DNA of 64,000 nt, taken from positions 26,140,933 through 26,204,932 of the forward strand of contig NC_081135.1 in the NCBI RefSeq assembly GCF_958295425.1, read 5' to 3'. Below are positions 36,401 through 49,250 of the stretch, piece by piece. Each line of letters begins with the position of its first letter. The stretch's first letter is position 1. A model generated the notes under the pieces. It made no database searches. It was not told the DNA's origin and saw only the letters and a program-made list of their open reading frames with translations. The position numbers and the translations under genes are program-made. This DNA comes from Solea solea. Taxonomy: Eukaryota > Chordata > Actinopteri > Pleuronectiformes > Soleidae.

Positions 36401-39400
36401 AAAAACACTGTGTGTGTGTTTAAATGGTATTAAAATGCTGTTGACCCTTAAAATTAGAAAAGGAAACGTGCAACTCTTTGCATGGCAATTATTTCATGTC
36501 CGTCCAGAGCACGGCAGAGAGGGGGAACATATGACTGAGGCCCCTTCAAAATTTATTGACAGGCAGGCGGAGGAGTGCGGCGGTTCATTTATGACAATGG
36601 GGCGTGATGACATCACACCATAAAAGTCCTCTGCAGGGTCAGATTGCATATGCCGCGCGGGTTTGAGTCTTTGTGTTTGCTATGCATGAATATATAAAGA
36701 CGCAGAGTGGGTCAGTGGTTGACATTGCTTGCCTGTGATGTATTGTGACATTCGCTGCTGTGCTGTTTTTTTTTTTTGGTTTGGTTTTATATGGCGCTGC
36801 AGAACAATACAGGTTGGAAGTGTTAATGTAACATGAAGTATGAACGGTCTCTCTAACAAGGGGCGGATTTAGACATATAAATGTTTTTATTTCTCTTGGT
36901 TTTGTTTTAAGAGAAGTTTTCAAACGGATGAATTATGTTCATCACTAAAATGCAAATTGCATTTACAAATTGGACCGGGAGACAATAGACGTTTGTTAAG
37001 ATGAAGAGATGTTAAAGTATTCCATTATGTTACAGTATGTCTGGTCACAATAGGCTATGAGGGCTTTGTTGCTAAGTGAAGGATTCATTTTTAATTAATC
37101 AATAATGATTAATTATAAGATTTTCAGAAAATAAATGACTATATATTATATATTTTTTTCACTATTGCAATATAAATGTACACATTTATCCACACCTAAG
37201 ACCTAAACATGTACAATACAAGCTAAACAACACCTTTAACTTGATAACTGCAGTATTACTTCTTCCTTTATCTTAACATACTCCTATTATACACAAGTTT
37301 ATTAGCTACTTTTTTGTGTGCGTGTGCCCTAAAAAATTCTCTCACTATTCTCTATATGTCCAGACTCATTGCTGAAACTGTATAAGCTCAGGCTATTATG
37401 ATAATTTAGCTTACTAATAATAATTAGCTGTTGTATATTCATTAGCCTTTTAATTGGTTAACACTGGGGACTGCCAGCAATTCCAGTCAGTTAAATACAC
37501 TAATGATACACACACGCACGCACGCACGCACGCGCACACACACACACACACACACGCACACAGAGATGCACACATCACTTTCCCACACAGAGAGACCTTG
37601 CAGAAGTAACCTCCCCCTGAACTTTTGTCGAACACTCTCCCTCCAATCACTCCAGCTTTCAATACAGCTGTCAGTTTAGGCCAGAAATGCAAGCTTCGCC
37701 TTCGAATTTGCAGCTTTGTCCTTAGCGAGAGGCAGTACCTGTGACATCTGCACTGAAAGATAATCCTCCATGTGATTGTCAGACAAATTGGGGGTCAGCG
37801 GCATTGCAGACAAGGGAGTGTGGCAGGGGACACGGAGGAAATGTTCAATCACAAGCCAGCCCATGCGGAAGCCTCCCTTTTCAGCTTCTCCAGCCTATGG
37901 TTCATCTCTCTTTCGTGCTCTCGCCGTCTCTTTCTCTGCCCACAGCTGCTGGGCTTCCACTGGGAGGGAGCTGTATTATGGCTGGGTTAATTTACTGATT
38001 AATATCCAGCCACTAGATCCAGCTTTCCCCAGATGGCCAATTAAAAACTACAACTGGCAGTGCACATAGGCCTGGCAGCAGGTTGCCGTCGGGCCCAGGG
38101 CTGGAGGCTGTGACAGAAGGTGTGGGTTCTGTTCGGCCTGAATAAGACCTCTGACTACCTCTGACACCAGAAGGACAAACTACAGCCGTAACACGGAGAG
38201 GACACGGACGAGACACCAAAGCCGTTCATGAGACACTCACTGCGTTGTACTCGTACTTTCCGCAAGTCCAACGGAGTTGATCACAACTGAAACTACCATG
38301 TAACTTAACCATGTCGTCATTAGTTGTCATTGTTGATTGAAAAATGACATGCAAAATAAAATAATAGTGATGGAGCATGAGTAAACAGCTAAAAATATGT
38401 GGTAAGAATCAGTAATGTAGAAGCCAGGTGTATCTATCAATAAACACAGTTGAATAACAGAATCAAATAAACAGGATAGAAAAGGCGAAAATAAATAAAT
38501 AATGAACAATAAAACTATGTTTACTTAATCCTAAGTCCACCTTTATATTACATCTTGCATAAAAATTGTAATTTTTACTCTGTATATCTGCATAATATTT
38601 AGATGTTTGCAGACCATACAGTCTTAGTCATCGGTGGGCCTTAGATTTATGCAAATACTTTTTCTTGTGAAGCATAAAAAAGCAAATGTTTATTAATATG
38701 TACTCTATCTGTTAATATTATGCATTTGATGCACTCTGAAATCAAACCTAATTTGAATACTTAAACCAATCTAAAAGCCCCTTTTTCTATATTTCCTCTG
38801 CGAGATGCACAAGTGCTAAATATTACCAGTCTGTAACGTAATCCAGGCTGCAACGGCGCAGTGTTAATTTCACGATAATAACCCTCGCATTATGAGACAC
38901 TGCTATATTTAGATGGAGGCCATTTGAATACAGGTCTTGTCTTAACACTGACACAAACCTTATACAAATGGGCTGGGGTCACCATGGAAACACTCTAGAT
39001 ACAATGGCCCCTGCTGCTCTGAGAGGAAGGGTAATTAATAACTGAATTACAGAACAGCGATAGAAAGCCAGGCAGACCCAATGTATGCAGCTTCTCAGTC
39101 CCTTGATAAAGGAGAGTTTAATACAAACAGTTGTACTTCTACCGGGTCAGCTAAACCATTGATATCTGGGCCATCTCTGTTCAAAGAGGAGGGGAAAAAA
39201 AAAAGCCACGGACAGAATTGATGGCCCATTTCATTATGTAATTGCCTCTTTAACTTCCTTGTTCTGAGCAATCGCTCTTTAAACTCAAGCTCAAGGTAAT
39301 ATATGCAGAGATATGAGTCTAGTCTCACCGACAGATAATTCAGTAAATAGCTGTAATCTTTGCATCACCTTTAACCACCCGCGGCTTGCTAATATGTCAT

Positions 39401-40740
39401 TTTAAAACTGCAGAGTGTTAGAAATGAGGTATGGTACAGTAACAAAACAAAAAACAAAACAAACTGGTGTAGCAGAGAGTTGTACATCAACACAGAGCTG
39501 AGCTCTGTGGCTCCTGCATCAGGACCAGAGGACGAGGTTTGGATGTGGATATCAAAAAGTCTGGTCCAGTGGTGGAATAAGACTCCAGACAGCCTTTAAG
39601 CTGCCACCCTCAGTGTCAGGGTACAGGGTGCACAAAGCTGGATATGATTACCTACAAGAGAGTGATGCTCGCTGCCCTCCAACCTCTGAACTTAAGGTGT
39701 ACCCTACATGGAATCAAAGTAAACACCGAGCCCCTGTTCAGAGCCTCTGAAGTGACTGGATGTGAGAACACAACACGAGTGACCCGCTTCCTTTCATTTC
39801 CCTCTTCATAAAGATTCCACAAATGAAAAAAAGAAGAAGAAGAAGAAGTGATGCAACACACAAAGCAGTGGCGGGTAGGCTGCGCGCTTATTGAAGGGTC
39901 AGTAGTAGGATCACTGAGAGAAGGTCACCAAAGAGCTCAAACTCACACCCCATAATTGAGAAACCGGGGTCGCTGATTACAAGGCGAGCAGCAGAGAGGA
40001 ACACGGGACAGTGACTGGAGAGCTGCTCACAGCAACCAGACAAAACGCCGAGAGGCTCTGGGAAGACAGAATAGTGGATGTCTTTCCCAGGTCCACCTCT
40101 GTGATAAAGAATGAAGACTTAATTAACTGAACAGCCAGATCTAACAGGAGCCTCTATATCAGGGAGACAGAGAGGGAGAACATTCCCTTTATGTAATTAG
40201 ATCAATTGGGCATGAAGTGAAGAGGCTTCATCCAAGAGCAGTGTGTGGTTCTGAAGTGGGATCACTGGCTGACGTTTGATTACCTTTTGATTGTTCGAGC
40301 CACAGCAGTATAAACCTCTTACTTTGTAATTAAGTTTTTTAGGGGGGGGTTTTGTTTTGTGCTTATTTTTGCAATGACTGGTGCGCACATGAATCTTGGT
40401 TTTAAGAAAAGCTTGACCTTAATGTTGCGCCGTAAATAGTTTTTATAGCAAATGTGTGTGTCACATTCGTATCATTAGAGGTAATTAACGGCTTCTCTGA
40501 TAATTCACCTGAGTGCTTTATGTCCACTTATTTGGCCTATAAATTACCTTCAGAAGGACTCACTTCAGCTGAGCCCTTTTTCCTTCATAACTCCACCATG
40601 CACTGGTGGAACACACAGTGTCACAATGCGGCGCGTCCCGCATTGTTGGTAAAAATCAAAAAATTTCACATGCGCTCTGGTGAAACATAAAAAAAAAAAA
40701 AAAAGTAAATTACATCGGTGCCACCAAAGTAATAAATCTC
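36401..40740. other. Gene-free stretch with CA/CG microsatellite
   Basis: Octamer ATGCAAAT (minus-strand ATTTGCAT) occurs at 36950-36957 and 38649-38656. A mixed (CA)n/(CGCA)n microsatellite lies at 37508-37561. CNE-like texture is seen near 38700-39400 and 40120-40740. Three mutually overlapping ORFs near 37741-38069 are not protein-like. Confidence 0.4.
37508..37561. repeat. (CA)n/(CGCA)n compound microsatellite
   Basis: An alternating purine-pyrimidine tract that switches from CGCA to CA units. Such tracts favour Z-DNA. The overlapping Cys/Val-rich minus-strand ORF is an artefact. Confidence 0.9.
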
Positions 40741-43080
40741 TTAATTATGTCTCCACTGTTTGGTTGAGAAAGTACTTTGTCTCTTAAATAAGGACTCGGA
40801 GTCAGAGGCTGGTCCCACCACGAGGCTCCCCAGGGAGCAGATAGTTCTGTGGCCCAGTGGAGCAGTAGAGTGCCTCTGTCTGTGTCTGTCTCTCCACACC
40901 TCCAGTCACAGACAGAGGACGTGCGTGAGGGATGGGCCCCGTCGTCCGGGGGAAACGGCTTGTGTCAGCCGCCCACACTGCGCCTCCTCTGTGTGAAATT
41001 GGCTGAGAGGATGTAGACATATTCCACGCAATGATCCATGGCTGAGTATAAACAAGAGAGGATCTCGCTTTCACTCCTAGAAGGTCAGGAAGCGTCCCCA
41101 TGAAACAGTAAGTGACACTGCCTCTTCCACGCTCGCTAACAGTCTGACCGGTAGGACTTGAACTCCAAACCCACCCCCCCACACACACACACACACACCC
41201 TAGCTGTGCTGTCACACTTCTGTGTGAGGGTGTCGTGTGTACAGGCAATTCCTCCTCTCTCAGTGGGGTGCACTGATATTTAGTGGCTGGATGTGCCAAC
41301 TTAATCAACTATTCCGGCGACAGATTCTCAAATCCACACTGAGAGTGCAAGCATTCGGCCTGTGAGTGAAGATCCACTGACCTGCTGCATGGAAACACCT
41401 GACGTTATCCAAACACTGCTCATATATCATCAGGTCAAACGACACATGTGGAAAATAAGGTCTAAAATATCATGTTAGAAGCATGCCAGATTCTCACCTC
41501 ACTACTCACAGACAGAGGTACCAGGTCTGTGCATGAAATCTGATTGCGGCTGCAGTAAAATGGACTGGGGAAGGCATGAATGTAATTAAAGTGGCTGACA
41601 CTTTTATGCTGGGTAATGGGAGTCCAGGGCCCAGCTATTCCCTGACGAGCTCCCCTCACAGTATGGAGTACATTTTAATATCACCCTGCACGATGACTTA
41701 AATGCAACTCTCAAGGCCTTCGCCGAGATGTAACATTGATGTGTAAATAGGATAAATGCCAACAACCTAGGGTTTAAGGGACACAGTAAATAAACACTAC
41801 CTAATACACAAAATATTTAAAACCCGCTCAAGCATCTGGGAGCTGCCGAGGACGATGGCAACGCGAGGGCAGTGTGACGCTCACACAGTTGCGGTACTAG
41901 AAAACATAATGCAGCTGCAGGTAATTAAAATACACCACAATATTAATATGATTAACCCGCGGGGAAAAATTGCATCGCAACAGATTCCCGGTTATTAACA
42001 AAACATCTGGGAGGAAAAACAAAAGAAACTAAACTTCTCCGTGTGAAATTAGCCTTAATGAAATCACAGTCCGTCCTAAGTAGAGGTCACACACGCGTTG
42101 TGGCGTGTCCCGGCGCTAATGTTTGGAAACAAATGCGATAGAGTGAAAAAAACAGTTAGGCGTCGTCCAATCAGTAATGTATTTGTTAACGGTGAGAGGA
42201 AAGAAGGGAGCTTTTACATCACAGTGGGGCAGATAATGAAGAAGTTAATAAGAGGAATGGTACTTTGAAATGTTCCTCAACCACCCAGGTCCCACAATTT
42301 AATCTGTAATAAATAATCTGGCATCATCGCAAGATGGCATCTCATAATGGCAAATGAAATATGCTGGTATGATAGGTACAATAAATCTGGATTTTCCTAT
42401 GGTTCCCTCAGGCTAGGACAATATGCAACTATAGTGCTCTCTGTCAGGAAGAGCAGATCTCCGAGCCGTCATAAAATCTAAATGGGCACTAATTAGGCAA
42501 GCCTTCCCTCTCACACTTACTATTTCTATTGACATTTTCGGCGCGCCGCCCCCCTCCCCCTGCACTACCATAAGTCACTGAGAGGAGAACTCCCAGGATT
42601 TCAGAGCACACGGCTGTTAAAGGGAAGTTCAACTTAGTGGTAATGAATAAATTTGCCCTCCCATGCAGTACTGTTTCTTTTGTCTTGGACCCAAGCATAT
42701 TCATGAATCTAAATGGTAATTTGCTTTCTAACAACCAACACCGCCGTGGCAGACGCCACAGCCATAAATATACGCCGTAATTGTCTTTGAATTGTGACAA
42801 ACTAATTCCCTTTTTTAAAGAAGACTAAAGGAACGAGGGCACGTTTTTTTAATTGTCATCAAAGTATTTCTTTGATGCAATAATCAGGTACGGCACAGTT
42901 TTGGGTTTGTATTAAAAAAAAAGGTTCCATTAAAAGTGTGGTCACTATAAATATCTTTTTTTTAAATTTGTGATATTTTCTTGCTTCAGACACAAGTGGA
43001 GTCTAGCTTCTCTGGGGGCATATGGGGGGGGGGGGGGCGAGGAGTGGGGGGGGATCAGGTAAATATATATACGTATGCAT
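40741..43080. other. Gene-free stretch
   Basis: A 168-codon minus-strand ORF (40802-41308) spans a CA tract (41180-41199) and shows no family features. Sequence from about 41560 to 42840 is repeat-poor and CNE-like. A 14-G run lies at 43024-43037. No gene. Confidence 0.45.
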
Positions 43081-43460
43081 TCCTGCCTGCTTCAAATTAA
43101 TAAAAACCTAATGCATGCTTGGCACAGCCCTGCTTGTTGAACATATGTTGCAAGCATGGCTAAGCCATCTGGCTCAGAGTCAAGTATTCCCACCAACTGT
43201 AGTCTTATGCTACCTGACAGTGGAAAAGCTTTATTCCCCTGGCATCGGGGGCACAAATGGAGAAATATTATTGAAATGATTATCTGCATCAAGACTCAGA
43301 TTTGGGCTGACATTTCGCTGGCTCTGTGTAATCCGAGGGGTTGTCTAGGAGAGAGCGGATAGGGGGTTTGCCGGTAAGCCTTGGCGGGATGATTAATGAA
43401 GCCAGTATACTGGGTGGACCCAGCCCACCTCCACTCAGACCCAGAGGCCGAGCCCTGCAT
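43081..43460. promoter_or_regulatory. Candidate conserved non-coding element
   Basis: Repeat-free complex sequence running from tgcttcaaattaataaaaac to the GC-richer end near 43450. ORFs overlap on both strands here (43092-43292, 43156-43362, 43296-43484), which shows only a low stop density and not coding. The regulatory call is by texture alone. Confidence 0.25.
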
Positions 43461-46400
43461 ATGAAATTGGCCTATGAAGCTCATCTCCCTGGGAGAGAGC
43501 CACTGATGATCCTCCAGACGCCGCTCTGCCTTCAGTCACCAAACAGTGCTCCAAAGCCATGCCAGATCCAGACTTGGGAGATGCTCTGCTCTCTCTGTGT
43601 GCCTCTCACAGGGAGGCTGCGTGATGACGAACTGCATCCACACACCTGCTCCTCCTGTCAAGTGCATTTCACTCGCAAAGACACAGAGTCTGTTTTATTC
43701 TATTCTCTCGGCAGCTTTCGTGAAAACTCTTGTGCGACGTATTTAAAATGCGAGTTTAAAAACAGGGGAATCAATGTTCCCGCTGAAGTTTCAATGACTT
43801 TTGCCACATTTTGGGCAAAAAGACACTGTCGCCTTTATAAAGTCACATCATGGCACACTGCATGACAAGCCTTGTGTATTTCTATATCACCGCGTGCTTA
43901 CGTTTTAATAACCATGGCTCCTCGGTGCTTTACATCACTGCAGCGCCGCAGTCGACGCTCTCCCTCATCCCCTTAGTCTTGATGGATGGGCTCGCGGTCG
44001 GATAACAGTGGGCCAAATTCTTGACCAAAGAGAGAAAAAGAGCCAGTGACATGTAGCTCATGAATGAACACTGACGAAGGAGAGGCGAGTAATTCCAAAC
44101 AAGCGAACGTCCTTAATCATTCTGTGTCGATGATTAGTCATAGACAATGTCGCTTTGTTAAAAAAGTGTGCAGTAATTAATAACTGGGCCAGGACAGAAC
44201 AATTGAGGGAGCAAGTGTCATGTGTTGTACAATACTGAAGAGGTGATTTCTAAATAGTGTAAATTAGGTGTTTACCTATTGTGATCCACACTGTGACACT
44301 GCAGCCTCTCTTTTTTTTTTCTTGCCTTGAGAACCAGACCAAAGAGAATGATTAATTGCAAGCTCACGGGTTTTACAGCTTCAAGAGTAAATCAACTTCT
44401 AAGAAGTGCTAACTTGCTAAAATATAAACTAATTTTAGGCCCCAGATATTAAAATATAATCCATCTTCTTCCTCCACAGGGAAAGCTAATTAGAAAATGT
44501 GACTGGCATAAGAGAGGAGAGGTGGAGGAATGGTGGGATTAGGCTCGGGAACAGGAAATCACACACCTCCCTACTAAATCTTGGGATTTCTGTACACCTG
44601 AAATCTGCTATTTCCCACAGATTGTCACATTTACGAAACAAAAGCTTGGGAAAAAATATTTGACTGTATAAATAGTAAATAAGCAATAAATCTGTTTTAT
44701 TCCTTGTCCCCTTTGACAAATATTTATGCCTTTTCTCCATGGGTTTTTATTTGAGGATCTACCTACTTTTTAATGTAATAGCCAATAAACAACAGTTGCC
44801 CCGAGGCAGAGATAGAACCTGACTGAGGCACAAACAGCACTCTGCTCATGTGCCTTCTATGTGTTGACCTTATGCAGAGGAACATCCATAGCACACTGTA
44901 CAGTCCTATTTAATGTTGTAAAGAATTTTTTTTAAAAAAATGCTCCGAGAAACGAGAAAAGCTGACTTAGACGTTCACAGAAAACAGAATGAAGCTGCTG
45001 AAACAATTACTGCTGAAAATTATTATTTTATTCCCCCCCCCCCCAATTAAATTCCAACTTAACTTGAGCACTCCTCGCACTGATATTTGAAATGTTAGAG
45101 GGCATGTTTTCCGTATAAATCAGTGGAAAATAAGCAGCGTGACAGGATTTGTGTGCAACATGTAGCAGCGCAGCGGCAGTCTGCTACAGAGCCGAGTGCT
45201 GCCATGCAGCCGGGCTCTCTCGAGTCCCACAAGACAATCCCCAGAGAGAGGAAATGCTCTGAGTGGTGACAGCTTAAAGGCAATAAGCCAATAATAAAGA
45301 CCAGCAAAGTGGCCATGAGAGAGAGTTCTGTTTCCTGCTCTGTTCAAAACAACCGAGCAAACAAGTGTTACTCAGAAGTCCAGGTGTACAAAGTTAAAGT
45401 TGTCCCTTGTATTCGTGTATGCTGTAATTAATGAACGTGTTGTGTCCTCTCTATTGTCCTTTTTTTTTTTTTTCTCTCCCCATCTAAGTCATTGCTTCGT
45501 TGAGAGCAGCAAATAGACAATTTATTTTCAGCAGAGTTGTCCTGGTAACCCTTTCAGTAATGGGCATAACTTCATAATGCACTTACAGAGGGGACATTTC
45601 AAGTATTTCAGAGCTATAATAGCTTTCCAATTGCTACCCTGCTGGGTGTCTATTTGACTACTGCACCAAATGCATTGAAATGCTCTCCTGTTGTCCGCAT
45701 CTGCTGAGCAACCCTCACTCAAAATCTGCCGATTGTAAATGGCATCAAAGCTATAGCTAAACTAAGTTAAAATCCAAATGTCAAGAGTCGGGTTTGTGAA
45801 GAACAAAATCATTTTCACAACAACCACGGATATTGATCTGCACCAGGACAAAATGCATACAAATCCAAACAGAAAGAAAATGTAATATTAAAAATAATAT
45901 TCTAACACGGCCTGAAAACTAGAAAGAGTTCCCTCGTCCGGTGAAATTGGCCAGAGACGAAGCACAAATTGGATCCGAAGCAGAAAACTCCACAACATGA
46001 CAAAAGTGCCTCCGATGCATTGTGGCCCAGTTCCTTCAACAATACCACACCAAACTTTGTCCCTTCATATGTCCTCTGCTGTGTGTAATCAACTTTTCGC
46101 TGTGGCTCTTAAGTGGCCAGCTCTAACATTATTCCTACACTTCAGTGCAGATTTATTCTGTGCGGTTGACACATTTCTGGGATGGTTTGGAAAGAAGAGT
46201 GCTGTAAGGGAAGGCAGTGAGTGGCGAGTGTGCAAAATGGGGGGAACACAAAGTAGAAAACTCATTTGGAATTCAGCACTGCAACATTGCCATCTTTTGG
46301 CCAGAGTGTATACTATAAAATCCCAGAGATGCTCCATCTCCACAACGCTACTGAGGTCCTTAGGCAGCAGCCTGACACAAAGGTATGTACTGGATTTATT

Positions 46401-49250
46401 TATTTATTTTATAAAGAAACAAAGGCATTACATCTTAGCTGACAATACAATAAATTCATATTTTTCACATGTTACAAATTAATGTTGTTGGTTTTTTTTT
46501 GGCTCAAACACAAGAATATTGATTGTAATCCCTTATTACGGTTCATTTAATTTCATCTTCACAACAACACAGTCTCAGTGTCATCTACAAATTAAAACAC
46601 TGATACCTGAAGCCGGAGTACAACAAAAGCTTCAACTTCCTGTGACTAAATAAAGAATAATGGTCAGTTAGGTCAATTGTATCACTCAAAATATTGCATT
46701 TCATGGGATTGCTTTCAAAAACAACTGGACACTCCACGGCTCGCCGTCTGTAATCCTCTCTTCTTCTGGGAGTAAATTTACAAACATGCAGAGCGAACAG
46801 AAACGCTTGAGAGGCTCTACTTGTCCTCCACGTGAATAAATATTTGTCTGAAGCGCCCGCGCCGTCCTCCGTTCCCACGGTGGTGTATGGGACATCATGG
46901 ATAAGCGAGAGGATGGGCTCTGACAGAGAGTGACAATTCATCCCTTCATCCCCCCCCTAACTGACATGTCACATTCTCTGATGACTTTATTGTGCTCCCT
47001 GTCACTGCACTTAATCTGTGTGTCAGTCAAGGCGGAGCAGCGCCACACCACTACCACCAGACAGCAAAAGCTAATCCCCACCCTTTTAATGACATTAGAT
47101 TTGGAGTAATGCCATTCAGTGTAGCACTGATATTATCTTCTATTTGCATCATTCAGCCACCGACGCAGCCAGAGCTCGGCCAAGAGAGAGCTGGTCATTT
47201 CCCCATCCATTTCCACTTGGATGACAGATGTCAAGATGGAAACTGGCTATTATTTACTGTAGCTGTGTTTTTATCACAGGCAGACATGATGGCTCACTTT
47301 ACACCGGGCTGTCAGCCAATGTGTCACAACCAAAGTCCTTTCTGTCGTAGTTGGGACAGTACAGTGTGGCACTGCAGTGTGTAGTAATATGTTGTTTTGT
47401 TTTTTTTATAATTAAAATGATTTATTTTGTTGTGGTTTTCCTATTTTGTCGGGGTACAAATTAATAGGAACTATATGATGCAAGTCTAAGACGATATAGG
47501 AACTTTTGGTGCAACACATACCGTCAGTTGTTTTTTTTTTTTGTTCTGCAAGAAGAAAAATACCATCATCACACACACAATATGCTGCTCTGTTTTTCAC
47601 TCTTGCAAACTTGACAGTGTCTTTTGGATGCTGAGCAAAAAGTTTACCTGCTTATTAATGCCAAGGGACTGTCCTCCTCTCAATAAGCATCCGTGCTCTG
47701 CTCATCAGGTGCTATGATGACTCTGTAATGAACATGCCACGACTGATTTTGAGTTATTCAAATTCCCTCTGCCGTGTGTTCCGTCCTCCTGTCACTTAGA
47801 ATGAGTAAGCAGCATTACCAGCCTATCAGCGTTAGAGGTAACACAATCTTTTCTTCTTTTCTTTTTTTCTTTCTTTCTCTTTTACTGACAGTGCATTTTC
47901 TCTGCCATCAGAGCTCCCAGAGCCTAATTAAATGTATTTAGCATCATAAATATTCCAGGGGGACAGGTTGACACAATGAATTAATGTCTCGCCTCAATAC
48001 CAGAGTCTCTCTATTGGCTGTGGAGAGAGAGAGAGTTCGCCCCAATGCCAGGTAAATGCTGCTGCTGCTGCTGCTGGTGTTATACAGTGACGCTGTGGTG
48101 CATTTGATGTCTAATACTGTTTGCATACATTGATCATTTGGTGAAACGACAAGGGACTAGTGGTATATAGTATTTTACGTCTAATTGTAGCAATCCCATC
48201 AAGATTTTTATTTTGGGTGTTGTTTAAAAGAAAACACTTTATTGGTTGAACAGGTATATGCCAAACTTATATGTGTAAGGCAGATAAATAGTTGCATAAC
48301 ATCTGGAAGACTGGGAGCCAGAAATAAAACAGTAAAACTCTCCAAATGTTAGAAAAAAGAAAAAGAAATCCACCCCCAGCACCTCTAAATAACACATTAC
48401 CTCTAATTCGTTTATTACATCCCAAACAAAAAAGTGTCAATGTAATGGTGCCAGCCAGACAACAAGCGAGTGCAGTTAATTTATTGTGCCAGACTAAGAA
48501 GAAATTCATAACAAAAAAAAAACCCAGCAACACTAAAAATGTGATACTCTTACACTGAGGCTCAGTCACAACTGAAAATTCATTGAAGAAATCTGGAGAA
48601 TATTTATAGTGTGGATACTGGATCCTTAACTGACAGCAACATTAGCTACTGTGGGAAACGTGTCTGACCATTTTGTTTTTTCTAGAAGTTAAAAAAGTGT
48701 GCACTTATTCAGGATCTGCACATGTACTATAGTGTTTAAACACTATGGTTCACAGTTTTCATGTCCCGGCAGATTGCTGTGCCAGGGTGAGGCACAGCCA
48801 TAAGCCGATATCCGCTGCTAAATTGGGGTATTTGTGTGACACAGCCCCCCTCACCTTGCAGCTACATTCACCAGTGCCCTCTGCTCAACAATGTCCCCTT
48901 CAAACCCCCTTTGGGGAGCGACAGGGAATTTTTGGACGACTTCCTTGGGTTTTGAAGCCTTTTCCCAATTCTTCACACATGGAGAAGAAAATATGTCACA
49001 CTTTATTTTTTTTCTTGCGTGTCACTGGAACAAATAGGTGCATTTGCTCACGGGCTGACGGGTTTGTCGAGGACAGAATTACATGTTGTTATGTTCATTT
49101 TAACTCGAGATATTTGTCCCAATTTTCCTCACATTTTCTCCTGCCTATAAAAATTAACAGACGTCGTTTTTCTCTCCTTAACATGTGTAATTGCAATTTG
49201 CAGGAGCTAAACTAATTTTATGACACAGGGGCGCTTGTATTCATCTCCAT
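43461..49250. other. Gene-free stretch
   Basis: No gene is seen. ORFs of 118-174 codons (43341-43865, 45997-46482, 46585-46941, 46992-47384, 48745-49215) are unrecognised and generally overlap others on the opposite strand. It contains an octamer ATTTGCAT at 47142-47149, a (GCT)n run at 48058-48076, a C-run near 45035-45044 and T-runs near 44310 and 45462. CNE-like texture is seen at about 47620-48020 and 48745-48900. Confidence 0.45.
48058..48076. repeat. (GCT)n trinucleotide repeat
   Basis: Six uninterrupted GCT units in non-coding context. Confidence 0.9.

Noticed and set aside
40802..41308. 168-codon minus-strand ORF
   Set aside because: It crosses a CA microsatellite that encodes a Cys/Val/Gly run, and no motif is present elsewhere in it.
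43341..43865. 174-codon plus-strand ORF
   Set aside because: It overlaps ORFs in other frames and on the other strand, starts in a CNE-like block and resembles no protein I know.
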